A stretch of 64,000 nt of DNA from Mucilaginibacter glaciei (GTDB lineage Bacteria; Bacteroidota; Bacteroidia; Sphingobacteriales; Sphingobacteriaceae). The notes below the pieces were generated by a model, which was not told where the DNA came from, did no database searches, and was given only the letters and a program-made list of their open reading frames with translations. Within the stretch, counting starts at the first letter, position 1. Every line of letters begins with the position of its first letter. Shown here one piece after another: positions 42,730-52,405 of the stretch. Location: positions 372,001 to 436,000 of the forward strand of contig NZ_JACWMX010000002.1 of the NCBI RefSeq assembly GCF_014773245.1, read 5' to 3'. The position numbers and the translations under genes were made by a program.

Positions 42730-43446
42730 TTACAAGACGGGGTTTTCAAGCGCCTTTGCTTTAAGCGCACGGATGGTGTCAACAAGTTCTAAAACTTCAT
42801 GCGCATCTTCAATCCGGTAATTGCCGCTGCGGGTACGTCTTAAAGCCGACATGTATGCGCCATTATTTAAGGCCTTACCAAAATCGTTCACTAAAGAGCG
42901 GATATAAGTTCCCTTGCTGCACACCACCCGGAAATCTACCTCGGGTAGCGTTATGCGGGTAATTTCAAACTCAGATATGGTTACGTTGCGAAGGCGCAGC
43001 TCTACTTCTTCGCCGCGGCGGGCCTTTTCGTACAGGCGCTCCCCATCTATTTTAATGGCAGAGTGCGCGGGCGGGTATTGCTGAATGTCGCCTGTAAATT
43101 GTGTGGTCGTTGCCCTGATCTGCTCGTCAGAAATATTATCTGTGCTAAATTGAGCTTCCGGCTCGCTCTCCAGGTCGTAGGTTGGTGTTGTGGCACCTAA
43201 CACCATTGTACCGGTATACTCTTTATCCTCGGCCTGGAAGGTGTCTATCTGCTTGGTCATTTTACCGGTGCAGATGATGAGCAGCCCGGTAGCCAATGGA
43301 TCGAGCGTGCCTGCGTGGCCTACCTTTAATTTTAGCGGCTTAAATGAATTGCGAATTTTGCCCACCACATCAAAGCTAGTCCACTCGTAAGGTTTATTAA
43401 CCAGTAAAAGCTGGCCGTCGGCAAAATCTTGAATGGAGTTGAACAT
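42730..43446 (-). CDS. truB: tRNA pseudouridine-55 synthase
   Basis: 238 residues. The catalytic Asp49 lies in KVGHAGTLDPLATGLL, and the start LLLVNKPYEWTSFDVV is the family N-terminus. It is short because the C-terminal PUA-type extension of the E. coli enzyme is missing, which is usual here. It modifies U55 in the tRNA T loop. It lies between uppP (94 bases upstream) and ribF. Confidence 0.95.
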   Translation of the reverse strand: MFNSIQDFADGQLLLVNKPYEWTSFDVVGKIRNSFKPLKLKVGHAGTLDPLATGLLIICTGKMTKQIDTFQAEDKEYTGTMVLGATTPTYDLESEPEAQFSTDNISDEQIRATTTQFTGDIQQYPPAHSAIKIDGERLYEKARRGEEVELRLRNVTISEFEITRITLPEVDFRVVCSKGTYIRSLVNDFGKALNNGAYMSALRRTRSGNYRIEDAHEVLELVDTIRALKAKALENPVL

Positions 43447-43540
43447 GAACCGTGATTAAGGGGATTTGTAGGATATTTGGATTTAACAGGTGGCTTTCAG
43501 ATAAAATCTATCGATCCTTAAAATCAGTTGAATCCCGATA

Positions 43541-44335
43541 TTAGATTACCTGCAGATTATGACCTGACAGGATTAAAATAATAATCACACCACCCACTAA
43601 AATTCGGTACCAGCCAAATAATTGAAAACCGCGCTTCTCTAAAAAGGTGATAAAGGTTTTGATGGCCAACAGTGCAACCACAAACGCAATAACGTTACCG
43701 ATAGCTAAAAGCTTAATTTCTTCGCCGGTAAAAACGTGGCCTTCTTTGTAAAAGTCATACAGTTTTTTGGCAGTTGCAGCAAACATAGTAGGTACCGCTA
43801 AAAAGAAGGAGAATTCGGCAGCTGCCTTACGGCTAAGTTTTTGGCTCATGCCACCAACAATTGTAGCAGCCGAGCGTGATGTACCCGGGATCATGGCCAA
43901 ACATTGAAAGAAACCGATCTTTAATGCAGTTAAATAAGTGATTTCCTTTTCTTCCTTAACCTCCGGCTGGTTAAACCATTTATCAACAAATAATAAAATG
44001 ATACCACCCACAAAAAGTGTAATACCTACCGTTAAGGCACTCTCTAATAAAGCATCTATCTTTTTACTGAACAGCAACCCGAATATAGCTGCAGGGATAA
44101 AGGCAACTACCAGCTTAAAATAAAAATCGAGCGTTTGGAAAAAGCGTTTAAAATATAAAACCACTACCGATAGGATAGCTCCCAGCTGGATAGCAATGGT
44201 AAATAGTTTTACAAAATCGTCACTCGCTATACCCATTATGGATGATGCGATGATCATGTGCCCGGTTGATGATACCGGCAAAAATTCTGTTATACCCTCA
44301 ATGATGGCCAGAATGATAACGTGAATGATATTCAT
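43541..44335 (-). CDS. uppP: Undecaprenyl-diphosphate phosphatase
   Basis: 264 residues, about eight membrane segments. The signature motifs are [15 protein letters not shown] (residues 13-27) and [13 protein letters not shown] near 150. It recycles undecaprenyl pyrophosphate to the lipid carrier used in peptidoglycan and O-antigen synthesis, and confers bacitracin resistance when overproduced. Its ATG overlaps the DUF3098 stop by one base (TAATG). Confidence 0.95.
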   Translation of the reverse strand: MNIIHVIILAIIEGITEFLPVSSTGHMIIASSIMGIASDDFVKLFTIAIQLGAILSVVVLYFKRFFQTLDFYFKLVVAFIPAAIFGLLFSKKIDALLESALTVGITLFVGGIILLFVDKWFNQPEVKEEKEITYLTALKIGFFQCLAMIPGTSRSAATIVGGMSQKLSRKAAAEFSFFLAVPTMFAATAKKLYDFYKEGHVFTGEEIKLLAIGNVIAFVVALLAIKTFITFLEKRGFQLFGWYRILVGGVIIILILSGHNLQVI

Positions 44336-44589
44336 TAGTTAGCTGATGGCTTTTTTAAGATAGCGTAAAATCCTAAGCCAAAACCTGCCAGCACTACAAT
44401 GGGTGCAATAACAATTTTTGTGGTACTATAAATATCTGTTGTGCCGCTCATTAATACAAAGCCAAACGCTACAATAGCGATACTGGCAATTAGCAAGCGG
44501 TAATTTTCTTTACCAAATATAAATTGTACCGGCGTAGATACTGGGGTTGTTTTTGTTGTAGTTACTGGTTTAGCAGGTTGTTGTGCCAT
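44335..44589 (-). CDS. DUF3098 membrane protein
   Basis: 84 residues. After a Thr/Pro-rich cytoplasmic N-terminus (residues 1-25), two membrane segments follow: [20 protein letters not shown] and [20 protein letters not shown]. This is the DUF3098 pattern, found in Bacteroidota between ftsX and uppP. Function is unknown, but the fixed position suggests a cell-envelope role. Its stop overlaps the uppP start. Confidence 0.88.
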   Translation of the reverse strand: MAQQPAKPVTTTKTTPVSTPVQFIFGKENYRLLIASIAIVAFGFVLMSGTTDIYSTTKIVIAPIVVLAGFGLGFYAILKKPSAN

Positions 44590-44663
44590 TTCTTTTAATT
44601 TTTGAATTGCCGAATTTGTGTCCCGATAGTTATAGGAATAGTTATTGTTATAAAAATCTCTGA

Positions 44664-45542
44664 CTATCTGTATAAATCGTATATTTTTAAACGTAAAAAC
44701 TTGTTTACCGCCAAAAAGGTGCTAAAAGCTGATATAAATATGCCAAGGATTATAACCCCTGAAAAAACAATTGCAAATTCTGTGCGCGTTTGTAAAATCA
44801 CCAAATCGGGAATTTGATTATTAGCCAAATACAATGTACCGATAAGGATCACAATTGCAATTAATCCGCCAAGCAATCCATGCCATATACCATATAGCAA
44901 GAACGGTTTGCGGATAAAACCTTTGGTTGCCCCTACCAATTGCATTGATTTGATCAGAAAACGCTGTGAATAAATAGCCAGCCTAATGGTATTATTGATC
45001 AACGCCACAGACAGGATCACGAAGATCCCCGCAAAGGCAACTATGATCAGGCTGATTGAGGTAAGGTTAGCGTTCATCTGATCTACCAGTGATTGCTGAT
45101 ATTTAACCTCTTTAACCAGTGGGTTTTTTAGCAGGTCGGCTTTAAATTTATCAATGCCCGCATTATTGGCGTAATCGGCCTTTAAATAAACATCTAATGA
45201 TTGCGAAAGTGGGTTATACCCAAGGAACTTTACAAAATCTTCACCCAGGTCCTTTTGCAGGTTGCGGGCGGCTAACTCTTTACTTACATACTGGGTTTGC
45301 TTCACCATTATATTGGCATCCAGTTGCTTTTGTAACTGTAGTACATCAGTTTCATGGGCAGCGTCGTCCATAAATATATTCAGCACGATATTCTCTTTCA
45401 CATAACGTGAGAGGTTATTGGCATGTACCAATATCAAACCTAACAGGCCTATCATTAACAAAACCATAGCTATACCAAAAACGGTTGATATATATATCGT
45501 TTTCACCTTTTTTGACGATTCGCTTGCTTCAAATTCTTCCAT
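44664..45542 (-). CDS. ftsX: Cell division protein FtsX-like permease
   Basis: 292 residues. One N-terminal membrane segment (TIYISTVFGIAMVLLMIGLL) is followed by a periplasmic domain (about 55-165), then three membrane segments that include the FtsX core SQRFLIKSMQLVGATKGFIR. It pairs with FtsE (ABC ATPase), which is not seen nearby; in Bacteroidota ftsE is often elsewhere. FtsX links division to peptidoglycan hydrolysis. The gene is 74 bases upstream of DUF3098 and starts the operon. Confidence 0.9.
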   Translation of the reverse strand: MEEFEASESSKKVKTIYISTVFGIAMVLLMIGLLGLILVHANNLSRYVKENIVLNIFMDDAAHETDVLQLQKQLDANIMVKQTQYVSKELAARNLQKDLGEDFVKFLGYNPLSQSLDVYLKADYANNAGIDKFKADLLKNPLVKEVKYQQSLVDQMNANLTSISLIIVAFAGIFVILSVALINNTIRLAIYSQRFLIKSMQLVGATKGFIRKPFLLYGIWHGLLGGLIAIVILIGTLYLANNQIPDLVILQTRTEFAIVFSGVIILGIFISAFSTFLAVNKFLRLKIYDLYR

Positions 45543-45701
45543 TCGTAATAAATATGTGGTGTGAGATTAGAGATTTGAAACCCTATATCTTAACTAACAA
45601 TTTGCGAATTTAACAAACGCGCCCTAAAGGTAAAAGTTTACAGCGGATAATTAACAATAATTAACTGTCTGACGCTATTGAGGAATTGACACAATCCAGA
45701 A

Positions 45702-45751
45702 ATTAATTGATTGATAGAATTTTGCTCGTGGTAGACTTTAAATCAATTAAT
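45702..45751. repeat. AT-rich inverted repeat upstream of the small hydrophilic gene
   Basis: ATTAATTGATT (45702-45712) and AATCAATTAAT (45741-45751) are exact complements 28 bases apart. It lies 37-86 bases upstream of the ATG at 45789 and could be an operator, but AT-rich complements also arise by chance. Confidence 0.4.
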
Positions 45752-45788
45752 CGTGTAAACTAATCTGCATGCTGCCTGTTATCAAAAC

Positions 45789-46040
45789 ATGATAACTCCA
45801 GCAAACGACCACGATAAACCATCACCATCTGACACACCCACCGAAAGGCCTGCAGATAACGGACATAAAAGCATTACCAAACGCGAGGACAACCAATACC
45901 ACGCTGATGAACCCGAGCAGGAAAATATTGCCAAAAAATACGAGCAAGACGAACAGCCTGTGAACCCGGTAAAAAATCCGCCTAAAGAAAACCAGCCGGA
46001 TGCATCTGACGATGACGACCGCCGATTAGAGTCTAAGTAA
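45789..46040 (+). CDS. Small hydrophilic, probably disordered protein
   Basis: 83 residues, with no hydrophobic segment. It is rich in Asp, Glu, Lys, Pro and Asn, and ends in a run of acidic residues (ASDDDDRRLESK); no fold or motif is recognised. It lies alone between ftsX and the convergent ABC exporter gene (6 bases from its stop). Coding seems likely because the frame uses codons typical of its neighbours and starts with a well-placed ATG, but no homologue family is known to me. Confidence 0.6.
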   Translation: MITPANDHDKPSPSDTPTERPADNGHKSITKREDNQYHADEPEQENIAKKYEQDEQPVNPVKNPPKENQPDASDDDDRRLESK

Positions 46041-46046
46041 TTACTC

Positions 46047-47849
46047 CTATGGCTTGGCTATCCCGGCGGAATTGAATTGCAGATCGTATAATTTACGGTA
46101 ATAGCCATTCTCTATCCGGAGTAATTCCTGATGGGTGCCGCTTTCTTTGATCTCACCGTGGTCAAGTACGATGATTTTGTCTGCGTTTTGTATGGTTGAT
46201 AAACGGTGCGCTATCACAATTGCAGTGCGGCCTTGCATGAGTTTATTGATGGCCTGCTGGATCAATAGCTCAGTTTCGGTATCTACCGATGATGTTGCCT
46301 CATCTAAAACCAGAATTGCGGGATTATAAACCAGCGCCCTTATAAACGATATCAACTGCGCCTGCCCTGCCGAAAGCGTAGCCCCGCGCTCCATTACGTT
46401 GTAATCGTACCCACCGGGTAAACGTTCAATAAAATCATGCGCGCCAACATCTTTGGCTGCTTTAATTATTTCTGCACGGGTAATATCCGGGTTGTTCAGG
46501 CTAATGTTATTTGCAATGGTATCGGTAAATAAAAACACATCCTGTATTACCGTTGCTATTTTGGAGCGAAGGTAGCTTGTTTTGTACTCGCGGATGTCCA
46601 CACCATCAACCTTGACCTCACCTTTACCAATATCATAAAAACGGTTCAGAATATTTATCGTTGATGATTTACCCGCACCCGTTGCGCCAACCAAAGCCAG
46701 GGTTTCGCCGGGTTTAATGTGGAAATTAATATCCTTCAGCACCCAGTTTTCTTCGTTATAAGCAAACCAAACCTTATTAAATTCAATGTCGCCTTTTAAC
46801 GCCGGCGGGGTTAAGCCCCCTTCGTCAACGGCCACTTCGTTGGTATCTAAAACTTTAAAGATCCTGTCGGCACCCACCATTCCCATTTGCAGGGTATTAA
46901 ATTTATCGGCCAGTTGCCGTATCGGGCGGAAAAGCATGTTTAACAATACGATAAAACCGGTAATTACCCCGGGTGTAACGCCACCCGGCGATGCCGAAAT
47001 ACTGTGCATTTGCTGGTCGCTCAAGATCCTTTTACAGCCGTACCAAACCAACAGGGCCATACAGATGGCAAATAGGATCTCGACCACCGGGAAAAAGATA
47101 GAATAATACCAGTTAGACCGGATATTAGCATCCCTGTACTTTTCATTTACCGACCGGAACTTGCGCATTTCCTGATCTTCGCGGGCAAAGTATTGGATAA
47201 TGCTGATGCCGCTGATATGCTCTGCCAAAAAAGTATTTAACTGTGCAACTTGCGTACGTACTTCCTGAAAGGATGATTTGATGGCTTCCTTAAAAACATA
47301 AGTAGATGCAAACAGGAAGGGCATCGGGATCAAAGTGATCAAAGCCAGTTTCCAGTCCTGCCATAGCATGTAACCGATAACGGCTATCACCAGCAGCATA
47401 TCACCCATGATAGAAATTAGCCCTTCCGAGAAAATATCGGCAATGGTTTCCAGATCCGACACCGTGCGGGTGATCAGCATCCCGATGGGCGTGCGGTCAA
47501 AATATTTTAAGCGCAGACTGGTAATGTGGTTAAAAATATCAATCCGCAGATCTTTTATAACAGATTGCCCTAAAGAGTTGGTTAAAAACGTTTGATAATA
47601 TTGCGCTATAGTTTGAATGATTAGTTGCCCGATCATCAATTCGATCATCAATACCAGCCCGTGATAATCGTTAGCCAGTATATATTTATCAAGCGTGAGT
47701 TGAATCAATATCGGCTGCGCCAGGGCAATAACTGCCAGGAAAACAGTAAGAAAGCCTGCCAAAACGAAGGTGCCGTTATAAGGCTTAACGTAGTGCATTA
47801 CCCTACCCAGCAATTTCCAATCGACCGCTTTACCTGTAACTTCTGCCAT
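46047..47849 (-). CDS. ABC exporter, fused permease and ATPase
   Basis: 600 residues. Six membrane segments fill residues about 20-330, then the ATPase domain: Walker A VGATGAGKSS, signature LSAGQAQLISFIRA (degenerate C-loop, LSAGQ), Walker B ILVLDEATSSVD and H-loop. It is the MsbA/MdlB-like half-transporter type that works as a homo- or heterodimer, exporting lipids or drugs; the substrate is unknown. Lies downstream of truA, 98 bases away, a common Bacteroidota arrangement. Confidence 0.9.
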   Translation of the reverse strand: MAEVTGKAVDWKLLGRVMHYVKPYNGTFVLAGFLTVFLAVIALAQPILIQLTLDKYILANDYHGLVLMIELMIGQLIIQTIAQYYQTFLTNSLGQSVIKDLRIDIFNHITSLRLKYFDRTPIGMLITRTVSDLETIADIFSEGLISIMGDMLLVIAVIGYMLWQDWKLALITLIPMPFLFASTYVFKEAIKSSFQEVRTQVAQLNTFLAEHISGISIIQYFAREDQEMRKFRSVNEKYRDANIRSNWYYSIFFPVVEILFAICMALLVWYGCKRILSDQQMHSISASPGGVTPGVITGFIVLLNMLFRPIRQLADKFNTLQMGMVGADRIFKVLDTNEVAVDEGGLTPPALKGDIEFNKVWFAYNEENWVLKDINFHIKPGETLALVGATGAGKSSTINILNRFYDIGKGEVKVDGVDIREYKTSYLRSKIATVIQDVFLFTDTIANNISLNNPDITRAEIIKAAKDVGAHDFIERLPGGYDYNVMERGATLSAGQAQLISFIRALVYNPAILVLDEATSSVDTETELLIQQAINKLMQGRTAIVIAHRLSTIQNADKIIVLDHGEIKESGTHQELLRIENGYYRKLYDLQFNSAGIAKP

Positions 47850-47947
47850 TCTTCTTTATTTCGAATTTCGAATGTCCAATTTCGAAATTACTTTTATCTA
47901 TTTTACCTGTTTTAAATCCGAAATCGAAAATCCGAAATTCGACATCT
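47850..47947. repeat. TTTCGAAAT-word spacer between truA and the ABC gene
   Basis: The 98-base gap is built of repeated aatttcga/ccgaaat words in both orientations (cgaatttcgaatgtccaatt, then aaatccgaaatcgaaaatcc). Words of the two halves are near complements, so it can fold, but no classic terminator or gene is seen. Confidence 0.5.
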
Positions 47948-48700
47948 TTATAAATACGGATACTTAACCTCTGTTAAATATAAACCGCAGGCCGGCACAC
48001 TCATACCGGCATTACTGCGGTTTTTACTTGCTATAATTGTACGTATACTTTCGGGGTGTATTTCGCCCTTTCCTACCATTATCAACGTACCTACAATAGC
48101 TCTAACCATATTACGTAAAAACCTGTCGGCCGATATTTTGAACACAATGCCGTTTTCGGTTTGTTGCCAAAACGCTTTTGCAATTTTACAATTATTGGTT
48201 TTAACCTGCGTATTTGATTTGCTAAAACAGCTAAAATCTGTGTATTCCATGACTATAGCCGCCGCCTTGTTCATCAGATCCAAGTCTGGCACATCGCGCG
48301 TTAACCAGGAATAATTATTTAAGAATGGATTTTTATCAAAATGGATATGGTACTCATACGATCGCAACGTTGCATCGAAGCGGGCATGCGCACCGGGATC
48401 AACGGGGATGATATTCTTGATGGCGATATCGTAAGGAAGCAAGGAATTAAAACTACGTTTGTCAATCTCATAGGGTCGGTCACCTATGGGCTCTACATCT
48501 AAATGCGCAAAATATTCTTTTGCGTGTACGCCCGTATCAGTACGCCCGCAACCCGTGGTTTCAATAGGCTGCCGTAAAAGGGTTGATAGTGCTTTGTTTA
48601 GTATCTCCTGAACGCTCACGGCATTTTGCTGCACTTGCCAGCCATGATAGTTAGTGCCATCATAACTTAGTTCAATAAAATACCGCTTATTAATTGCCAC
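47948..48700 (-). CDS. truA: tRNA pseudouridine synthase A
   Basis: 250 residues. The catalytic Asp55 is in GCGRTDTGVHA, and the N-terminus (RYFIELSYDGTNYHGWQVQQ) is typical. It makes pseudouridine at positions 38-40 of the tRNA anticodon arm. The start is GTG at 48700. It is divergent from the DUF4293 gene, and the short shared region (48701-48810) contains the promoter at 48759-48786. Confidence 0.95.
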   Translation of the reverse strand: MAINKRYFIELSYDGTNYHGWQVQQNAVSVQEILNKALSTLLRQPIETTGCGRTDTGVHAKEYFAHLDVEPIGDRPYEIDKRSFNSLLPYDIAIKNIIPVDPGAHARFDATLRSYEYHIHFDKNPFLNNYSWLTRDVPDLDLMNKAAAIVMEYTDFSCFSKSNTQVKTNNCKIAKAFWQQTENGIVFKISADRFLRNMVRAIVGTLIMVGKGEIHPESIRTIIASKNRSNAGMSVPACGLYLTEVKYPYL

Positions 48701-48758
48701 GGCGCAAAGTTAAGTTTTGTTTTAAGTTATAAAGGTTAAAAATGTTACCGCTTTACAA

Positions 48759-48786
48759 TTGTATAATTGAATAACTGTTACATTTG
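48759..48786 (+). promoter_or_regulatory. Bacteroidota-type promoter of the DUF4293 gene
   Basis: TTG at 48759-48761 and TACATTTG at 48779-48786 (TAnnTTTG) are 17 bases apart. The ATG at 48811 is 24 bases past the box. The alternative start at 48784 would lie inside the -7 box, which supports the later start. Confidence 0.55.
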
Positions 48787-48810
48787 CAAGAAAAAATCCT
48801 TAAAACTGCC

Positions 48811-49278
48811 ATGCTACAAAGAATACAATCCATATACCTTTTATTTGCGTCATTAGTACTTTTCGGCCTATTTGCATTCCCGCTGGCACATAATATTTAT
48901 GTAGATGGCAAACTGGTAAACGTATCCATAACCGGTGTATACGAAAACGTGAACGGCTTGGATAAACAACTTCAGGATTTTATGGCACTGGCGATTGTAA
49001 CTGTTGTAGTTGCCGTGATGCCGCTTATCATTATCTTTTTATATAAAAACCGCAAGCAGCAAATAGCGCTTTGTTACAGCGCGATCTTAGTGCTTTTCGG
49101 CTACAGCTTTTGGATGGCGCAAACCGTTAAAAAAGTAGTTGGCGAAATCACTCTGGAGTACAAAAATATGGGGATAGGGCTGTTTTTAACGTCCTTGAGC
49201 ATCGTACTCATCATCTTTGCGGTAAAGGCAATCCAACGAGACGAGAAATTAGTGAAATCGGCAGATAGGTTGCGTTAA
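48811..49278 (+). CDS. DUF4293 membrane protein
   Basis: 155 residues from ATG 48811. The N-terminus MLQRIQSIYLLFASLVLFGL is the DUF4293 hallmark, and four membrane segments are visible (about 6-25, 50-70, 78-98, 110-135). The family is restricted to Bacteroidota and often sits beside truA. Function unknown. It ends with its stop codon overlapping the stop of the convergent hydrolase gene. Confidence 0.9.
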   Translation: MLQRIQSIYLLFASLVLFGLFAFPLAHNIYVDGKLVNVSITGVYENVNGLDKQLQDFMALAIVTVVVAVMPLIIIFLYKNRKQQIALCYSAILVLFGYSFWMAQTVKKVVGEITLEYKNMGIGLFLTSLSIVLIIFAVKAIQRDEKLVKSADRLR

Positions 49279-50144
49279 TTAAACCGGCCGTACTTATCAA
49301 TCTTCCTGTAAGGATTCTTAAAGAAATCGCTAACCACCTGGTTAAAAAGATCATGATAAATAACAGGGGTAGAGTGGCCCGAGTTTGGCAAGATCCACAA
49401 GTATGACTTATTGATCGCTTCAGCAATCTTCATCGTATGTTCCGTGCGGATCACATCATGGTCGCCGCCAATAACCAGCGTAGGGCAAGTTATTTTCTTT
49501 AATACCTCCAATTTAATATTTGGCTCGAATGATAGCAGGTGCAATAATTTTACCTGGTTCTTTTGCTCGGCAGTAGGCGCCTTTATCTTTTTCATGGTAT
49601 CGGCAGCGATCCTGTTTTGGTTCATTACCATTTTATACACAAATGGGTCTACGGCGGTGCTGTCCGGCCAAAGGTTGGCACCGGTAACTGCAAGTTTCTT
49701 TACCTTATCCGGATGGTTAATGGCCAGCAGCAGCCCTTCTATCCCGCCGTCACTCCATCCTATTACATTGGCGTCTTTTATTTTCAGATGATCCATCAAA
49801 GCGTTCAGGTCATCGCTCATCATTTCATAACTAATACTGTCTTTCCCATCGATAGATTTTCCCTGCGCGCGGCTATCGGCCAGTATCACCTGGTAATTTT
49901 TGGCAAAGTAGGGGATTTGGTAAACAAAGTTATTGATGGAGCCGCCATTACCGTGGATGATCAGCATCGGCTCTCCTTTACCGTAAACCTCGTAGTACAT
50001 ATTAAAGCCTCGTAGGTTTACATATTTACCAACTGCTTTATTACGGCCATACATGGTGGTGTCCATTGGCGATTTCTGGGCGAATGTTTGGCCAATGGCA
50101 GCTAAAATTAAAAAAGCAGTCAAGACAATTTTAAGGTGTTTCAT
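49275..50144 (-). CDS. Secreted alpha/beta hydrolase
   Basis: 289 residues. The signal peptide is MKHLKIVLTAFLILAAIGQT with FAQ after it. The alpha/beta-hydrolase core has the oxyanion loop LLIIHGNGGS-like (LIIHGNGGSI), the nucleophile Ser131 in GWSDGG, the acid Asp228 or Asp230 in VIGGDHDVI, and His257 in PNSGHSTP. Likely an esterase or lipase-type enzyme in the periplasm; the substrate is unknown. Convergent with DUF4293, overlapping by four bases. Confidence 0.85.
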   Translation of the reverse strand: MKHLKIVLTAFLILAAIGQTFAQKSPMDTTMYGRNKAVGKYVNLRGFNMYYEVYGKGEPMLIIHGNGGSINNFVYQIPYFAKNYQVILADSRAQGKSIDGKDSISYEMMSDDLNALMDHLKIKDANVIGWSDGGIEGLLLAINHPDKVKKLAVTGANLWPDSTAVDPFVYKMVMNQNRIAADTMKKIKAPTAEQKNQVKLLHLLSFEPNIKLEVLKKITCPTLVIGGDHDVIRTEHTMKIAEAINKSYLWILPNSGHSTPVIYHDLFNQVVSDFFKNPYRKIDKYGRFN

Positions 50145-50421
50145 GTGAGTGATTGTAAGTGCCTTAAAGATAGCAAGTTTACAGGTAACCTAATTGTTAA
50201 TTAACGTTAAAATGAATTTACGGTGCGTATATGATTTTATCAATTCAATAAACAAACTAAAAAACCATTTAAAAAAAGCGCTGATTTTAAGACCTTTACA
50301 GTTTTAAACAGTCATAAATTTGCCATTATCATAAATTTGAAAAATGGCATTTGCTATTGCCGATATTAATGCTACCTTTGCAGCCGATTTGGCGATGTAG
50401 CCAAATACGTTATTTTAATTC
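50145..50421. other. Leader region of the DEAD-box gene
   Basis: This 277-base AT-rich gap separates the hydrolase and helicase genes, both transcribed outward. It contains the promoter below and no ORF or obvious hairpin. I see nothing else in it. Confidence 0.5.
50350..50380 (+). promoter_or_regulatory. Promoter of the DEAD-box helicase gene
   Basis: TTTG at 50350-50353 and TACCTTTG at 50373-50380, 19 bases apart, match the Bacteroidota -33/-7 consensus. The transcript would begin near 50387, about 35 bases before ATG 50422. Confidence 0.6.
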
Positions 50422-52287
50422 ATGAACCCATTTATTAATCTGGGAATCCGTCATGATATTGTTAATGCCATCTCTGAGTTAGGATTTGAAAATCCAACAC
50501 CAATCCAGGAACAGTCAATTCCGGTATTGTTAACAGGCAGCAACGATTTTGTCGGATTAGCCCAAACAGGGACCGGTAAAACAGCTGCCTTTGGACTGCC
50601 GCTATTAGAACTGCTTGATTTCGAAGAAAATCATCCACAAGCGCTTGTTTTATGCCCAACACGTGAACTTTGTTTACAGATCACGAACGACATTAAAAAC
50701 TACGCCAAAAACATGAACAACGTACACGTTGTTGCCGTTTATGGTGGTGCAAGTATTCAGGACCAATTACGCCAGATAAAGCGTGGTGTGCAAATTGTTG
50801 TTGCTACACCCGGCCGTATGCTGGACATTATTAACCGCAAAGCGATTGACTTTTCAAAGGTTAAGTTTGTAGTATTGGACGAGGCTGATGAGATGCTCAA
50901 TATGGGCTTCCAGGAAGACATTGACAGTATTTTATCAACCACTCCTGACGAGAAAAAAACCTGGCTATTTTCGGCCACTATGCCTTCTGAAGTAAGAAGG
51001 ATCGCTAAAAAATACATGGATAACCCTTTTGAGTTAACCATGGGTGAAAAAAATACCGGTAACGTTAACATCGATCACGAATACTACGTTGTTAGGGCCC
51101 GTGACAAATACGCCGCATTTAAACGTATTGTCGATAACAACCCGTCTATCTTCGGTATCGTATTTTGCCGTACCAAAATTGAAACGCAGGAAATTGCCGA
51201 ATCACTGATGAAAGACGGTTACAATGCCGATTCTTTACATGGTGACCTTTCACAGCAACAACGCGATAAGGTAATGAAACGCTACCGCGAGCGCAGCCTG
51301 CAATTATTAATTGCTACTGATGTTGCCGCACGTGGTATTGATGTTAATGATGTAACACACGTTATTAACTACAGCTTACCCGATGAAATAGAAAATTACA
51401 CCCACCGTAGCGGCCGTACAGCCCGTGCGGGTAAAACAGGGGTATCTATCGCTATCATCAACAGCAAAGAGTTAGGTAAAATTCGCCAGATAGAACGTAC
51501 CATTGGTAAAAAGTTCATCAAGGCTGAAATCCCTACAGGGTTTGATGTTTGTGAGAAACAACTTTTTTCACTGTTACACAAAGTACATAACGTAACGGTT
51601 AACGAAGAACAGATCGAACAATACATCCCGCGTATCATGGATGAATTTAAAGATCTTGACAAAGAGCAGATCATTAAACGTTTTGCATCGTTAGAGTTTA
51701 ACCGCTTTTTAGATTATTATCAAAATGCACCCGACCTGAATGCACCTGCAGATGACAGGATGCGCGATGGCGAAAGAGGCGAACGCGGAATGCGTGATGC
51801 CGGTGGCAAATCAGAATATACACGTCTGTTTATCAATTTAGGTAGTGTTGACGAATTTAACCGGGGTGATTTACTGGGTTATATTTGCAACAACTCTAAA
51901 ATAAGCGGCCGCACCGTTGGTAAAATTGATGTTAAAGGTGTTTACTCATTCTTTGAAGTAAGCAACGGCGATGTTGACCAGGTAGTGAACAACTTTAAAG
52001 GCGTTGAGTTTAAAGGCCGCGAAGTGAGGATCGAAATATCTGGCGAAGGTACCAGCAGCCCACGCAGTGGCGGTAGCGAAAGACGTGAAGGTGGTGGTGG
52101 TTACCAGAGGCGCGAAGGCGGTAGCGGTGGCGGTTACAACCGTGACAGAAATAGTGGTGGTGGCGAAAGACGCGAAGGTGGTTTTAACAGGGACAGGAAC
52201 AAAAGCGCCGGTAGCGGTGGTGGTGGTTTCCGTGATTTTTCTGGCAAACCCCGCGAAGAGCGCCCGGAACGCCGCAGAAGATTCTAA
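50422..52287 (+). CDS. DEAD-box RNA helicase with RGG-rich tail
   Basis: 621 residues. The Q motif (FENPTPIQEQSIPVL), Walker A AQTGTGKT (48-55 region), DEAD (VLDEADEM), SAT and HRSGRTARAGKTG are present in order. After the two helicase domains comes a DbpA/CshA-type RNA-binding region (YTRLFINLGSVDEFNRGDLL), then a C-terminal tail of Gly/Arg/Glu repeats (SGGGYNRDRNSGGGERREGG) ending RRRRF. It resembles the cold-shock helicases of the DeaD/CshA group, acting in ribosome assembly or RNA decay. Has its own promoter and a terminator after 52364. Confidence 0.95.
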   Translation: MNPFINLGIRHDIVNAISELGFENPTPIQEQSIPVLLTGSNDFVGLAQTGTGKTAAFGLPLLELLDFEENHPQALVLCPTRELCLQITNDIKNYAKNMNNVHVVAVYGGASIQDQLRQIKRGVQIVVATPGRMLDIINRKAIDFSKVKFVVLDEADEMLNMGFQEDIDSILSTTPDEKKTWLFSATMPSEVRRIAKKYMDNPFELTMGEKNTGNVNIDHEYYVVRARDKYAAFKRIVDNNPSIFGIVFCRTKIETQEIAESLMKDGYNADSLHGDLSQQQRDKVMKRYRERSLQLLIATDVAARGIDVNDVTHVINYSLPDEIENYTHRSGRTARAGKTGVSIAIINSKELGKIRQIERTIGKKFIKAEIPTGFDVCEKQLFSLLHKVHNVTVNEEQIEQYIPRIMDEFKDLDKEQIIKRFASLEFNRFLDYYQNAPDLNAPADDRMRDGERGERGMRDAGGKSEYTRLFINLGSVDEFNRGDLLGYICNNSKISGRTVGKIDVKGVYSFFEVSNGDVDQVVNNFKGVEFKGREVRIEISGEGTSSPRSGGSERREGGGGYQRREGGSGGGYNRDRNSGGGERREGGFNRDRNKSAGSGGGGFRDFSGKPREERPERRRRF

Positions 52288-52313
52288 TTTTAGTTAGTTA
52301 GTTTTCATAAGAA

Positions 52314-52336
52314 GCTTCGGAGTAGTTAACCGAAGC
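52314..52336 (+). other. Short hairpin after the helicase gene
   Basis: GCTTCGG (52314-52320) and CCGAAGC (52330-52336) form a 7-base stem with a 9-base loop. It has no T-run right after, so it is probably a 3' UTR hairpin ahead of the real terminator. Confidence 0.5.
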
Positions 52337-52363
52337 ATAAGTTTAGTTTAGTTTTGTTTACAA

Positions 52364-52400
52364 AGCCTCTCGTTTGTTAATCATACGGGAGGTTTTTGTT
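52364..52400 (+). terminator. Terminator of the helicase gene
   Basis: CCTCTCGT (52366-52373) pairs with ACGGGAGG (52385-52392), one G.T, followed by TTTTTGTTTTT. Confidence 0.75.
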
Positions 52401-52405
52401 TTTAC

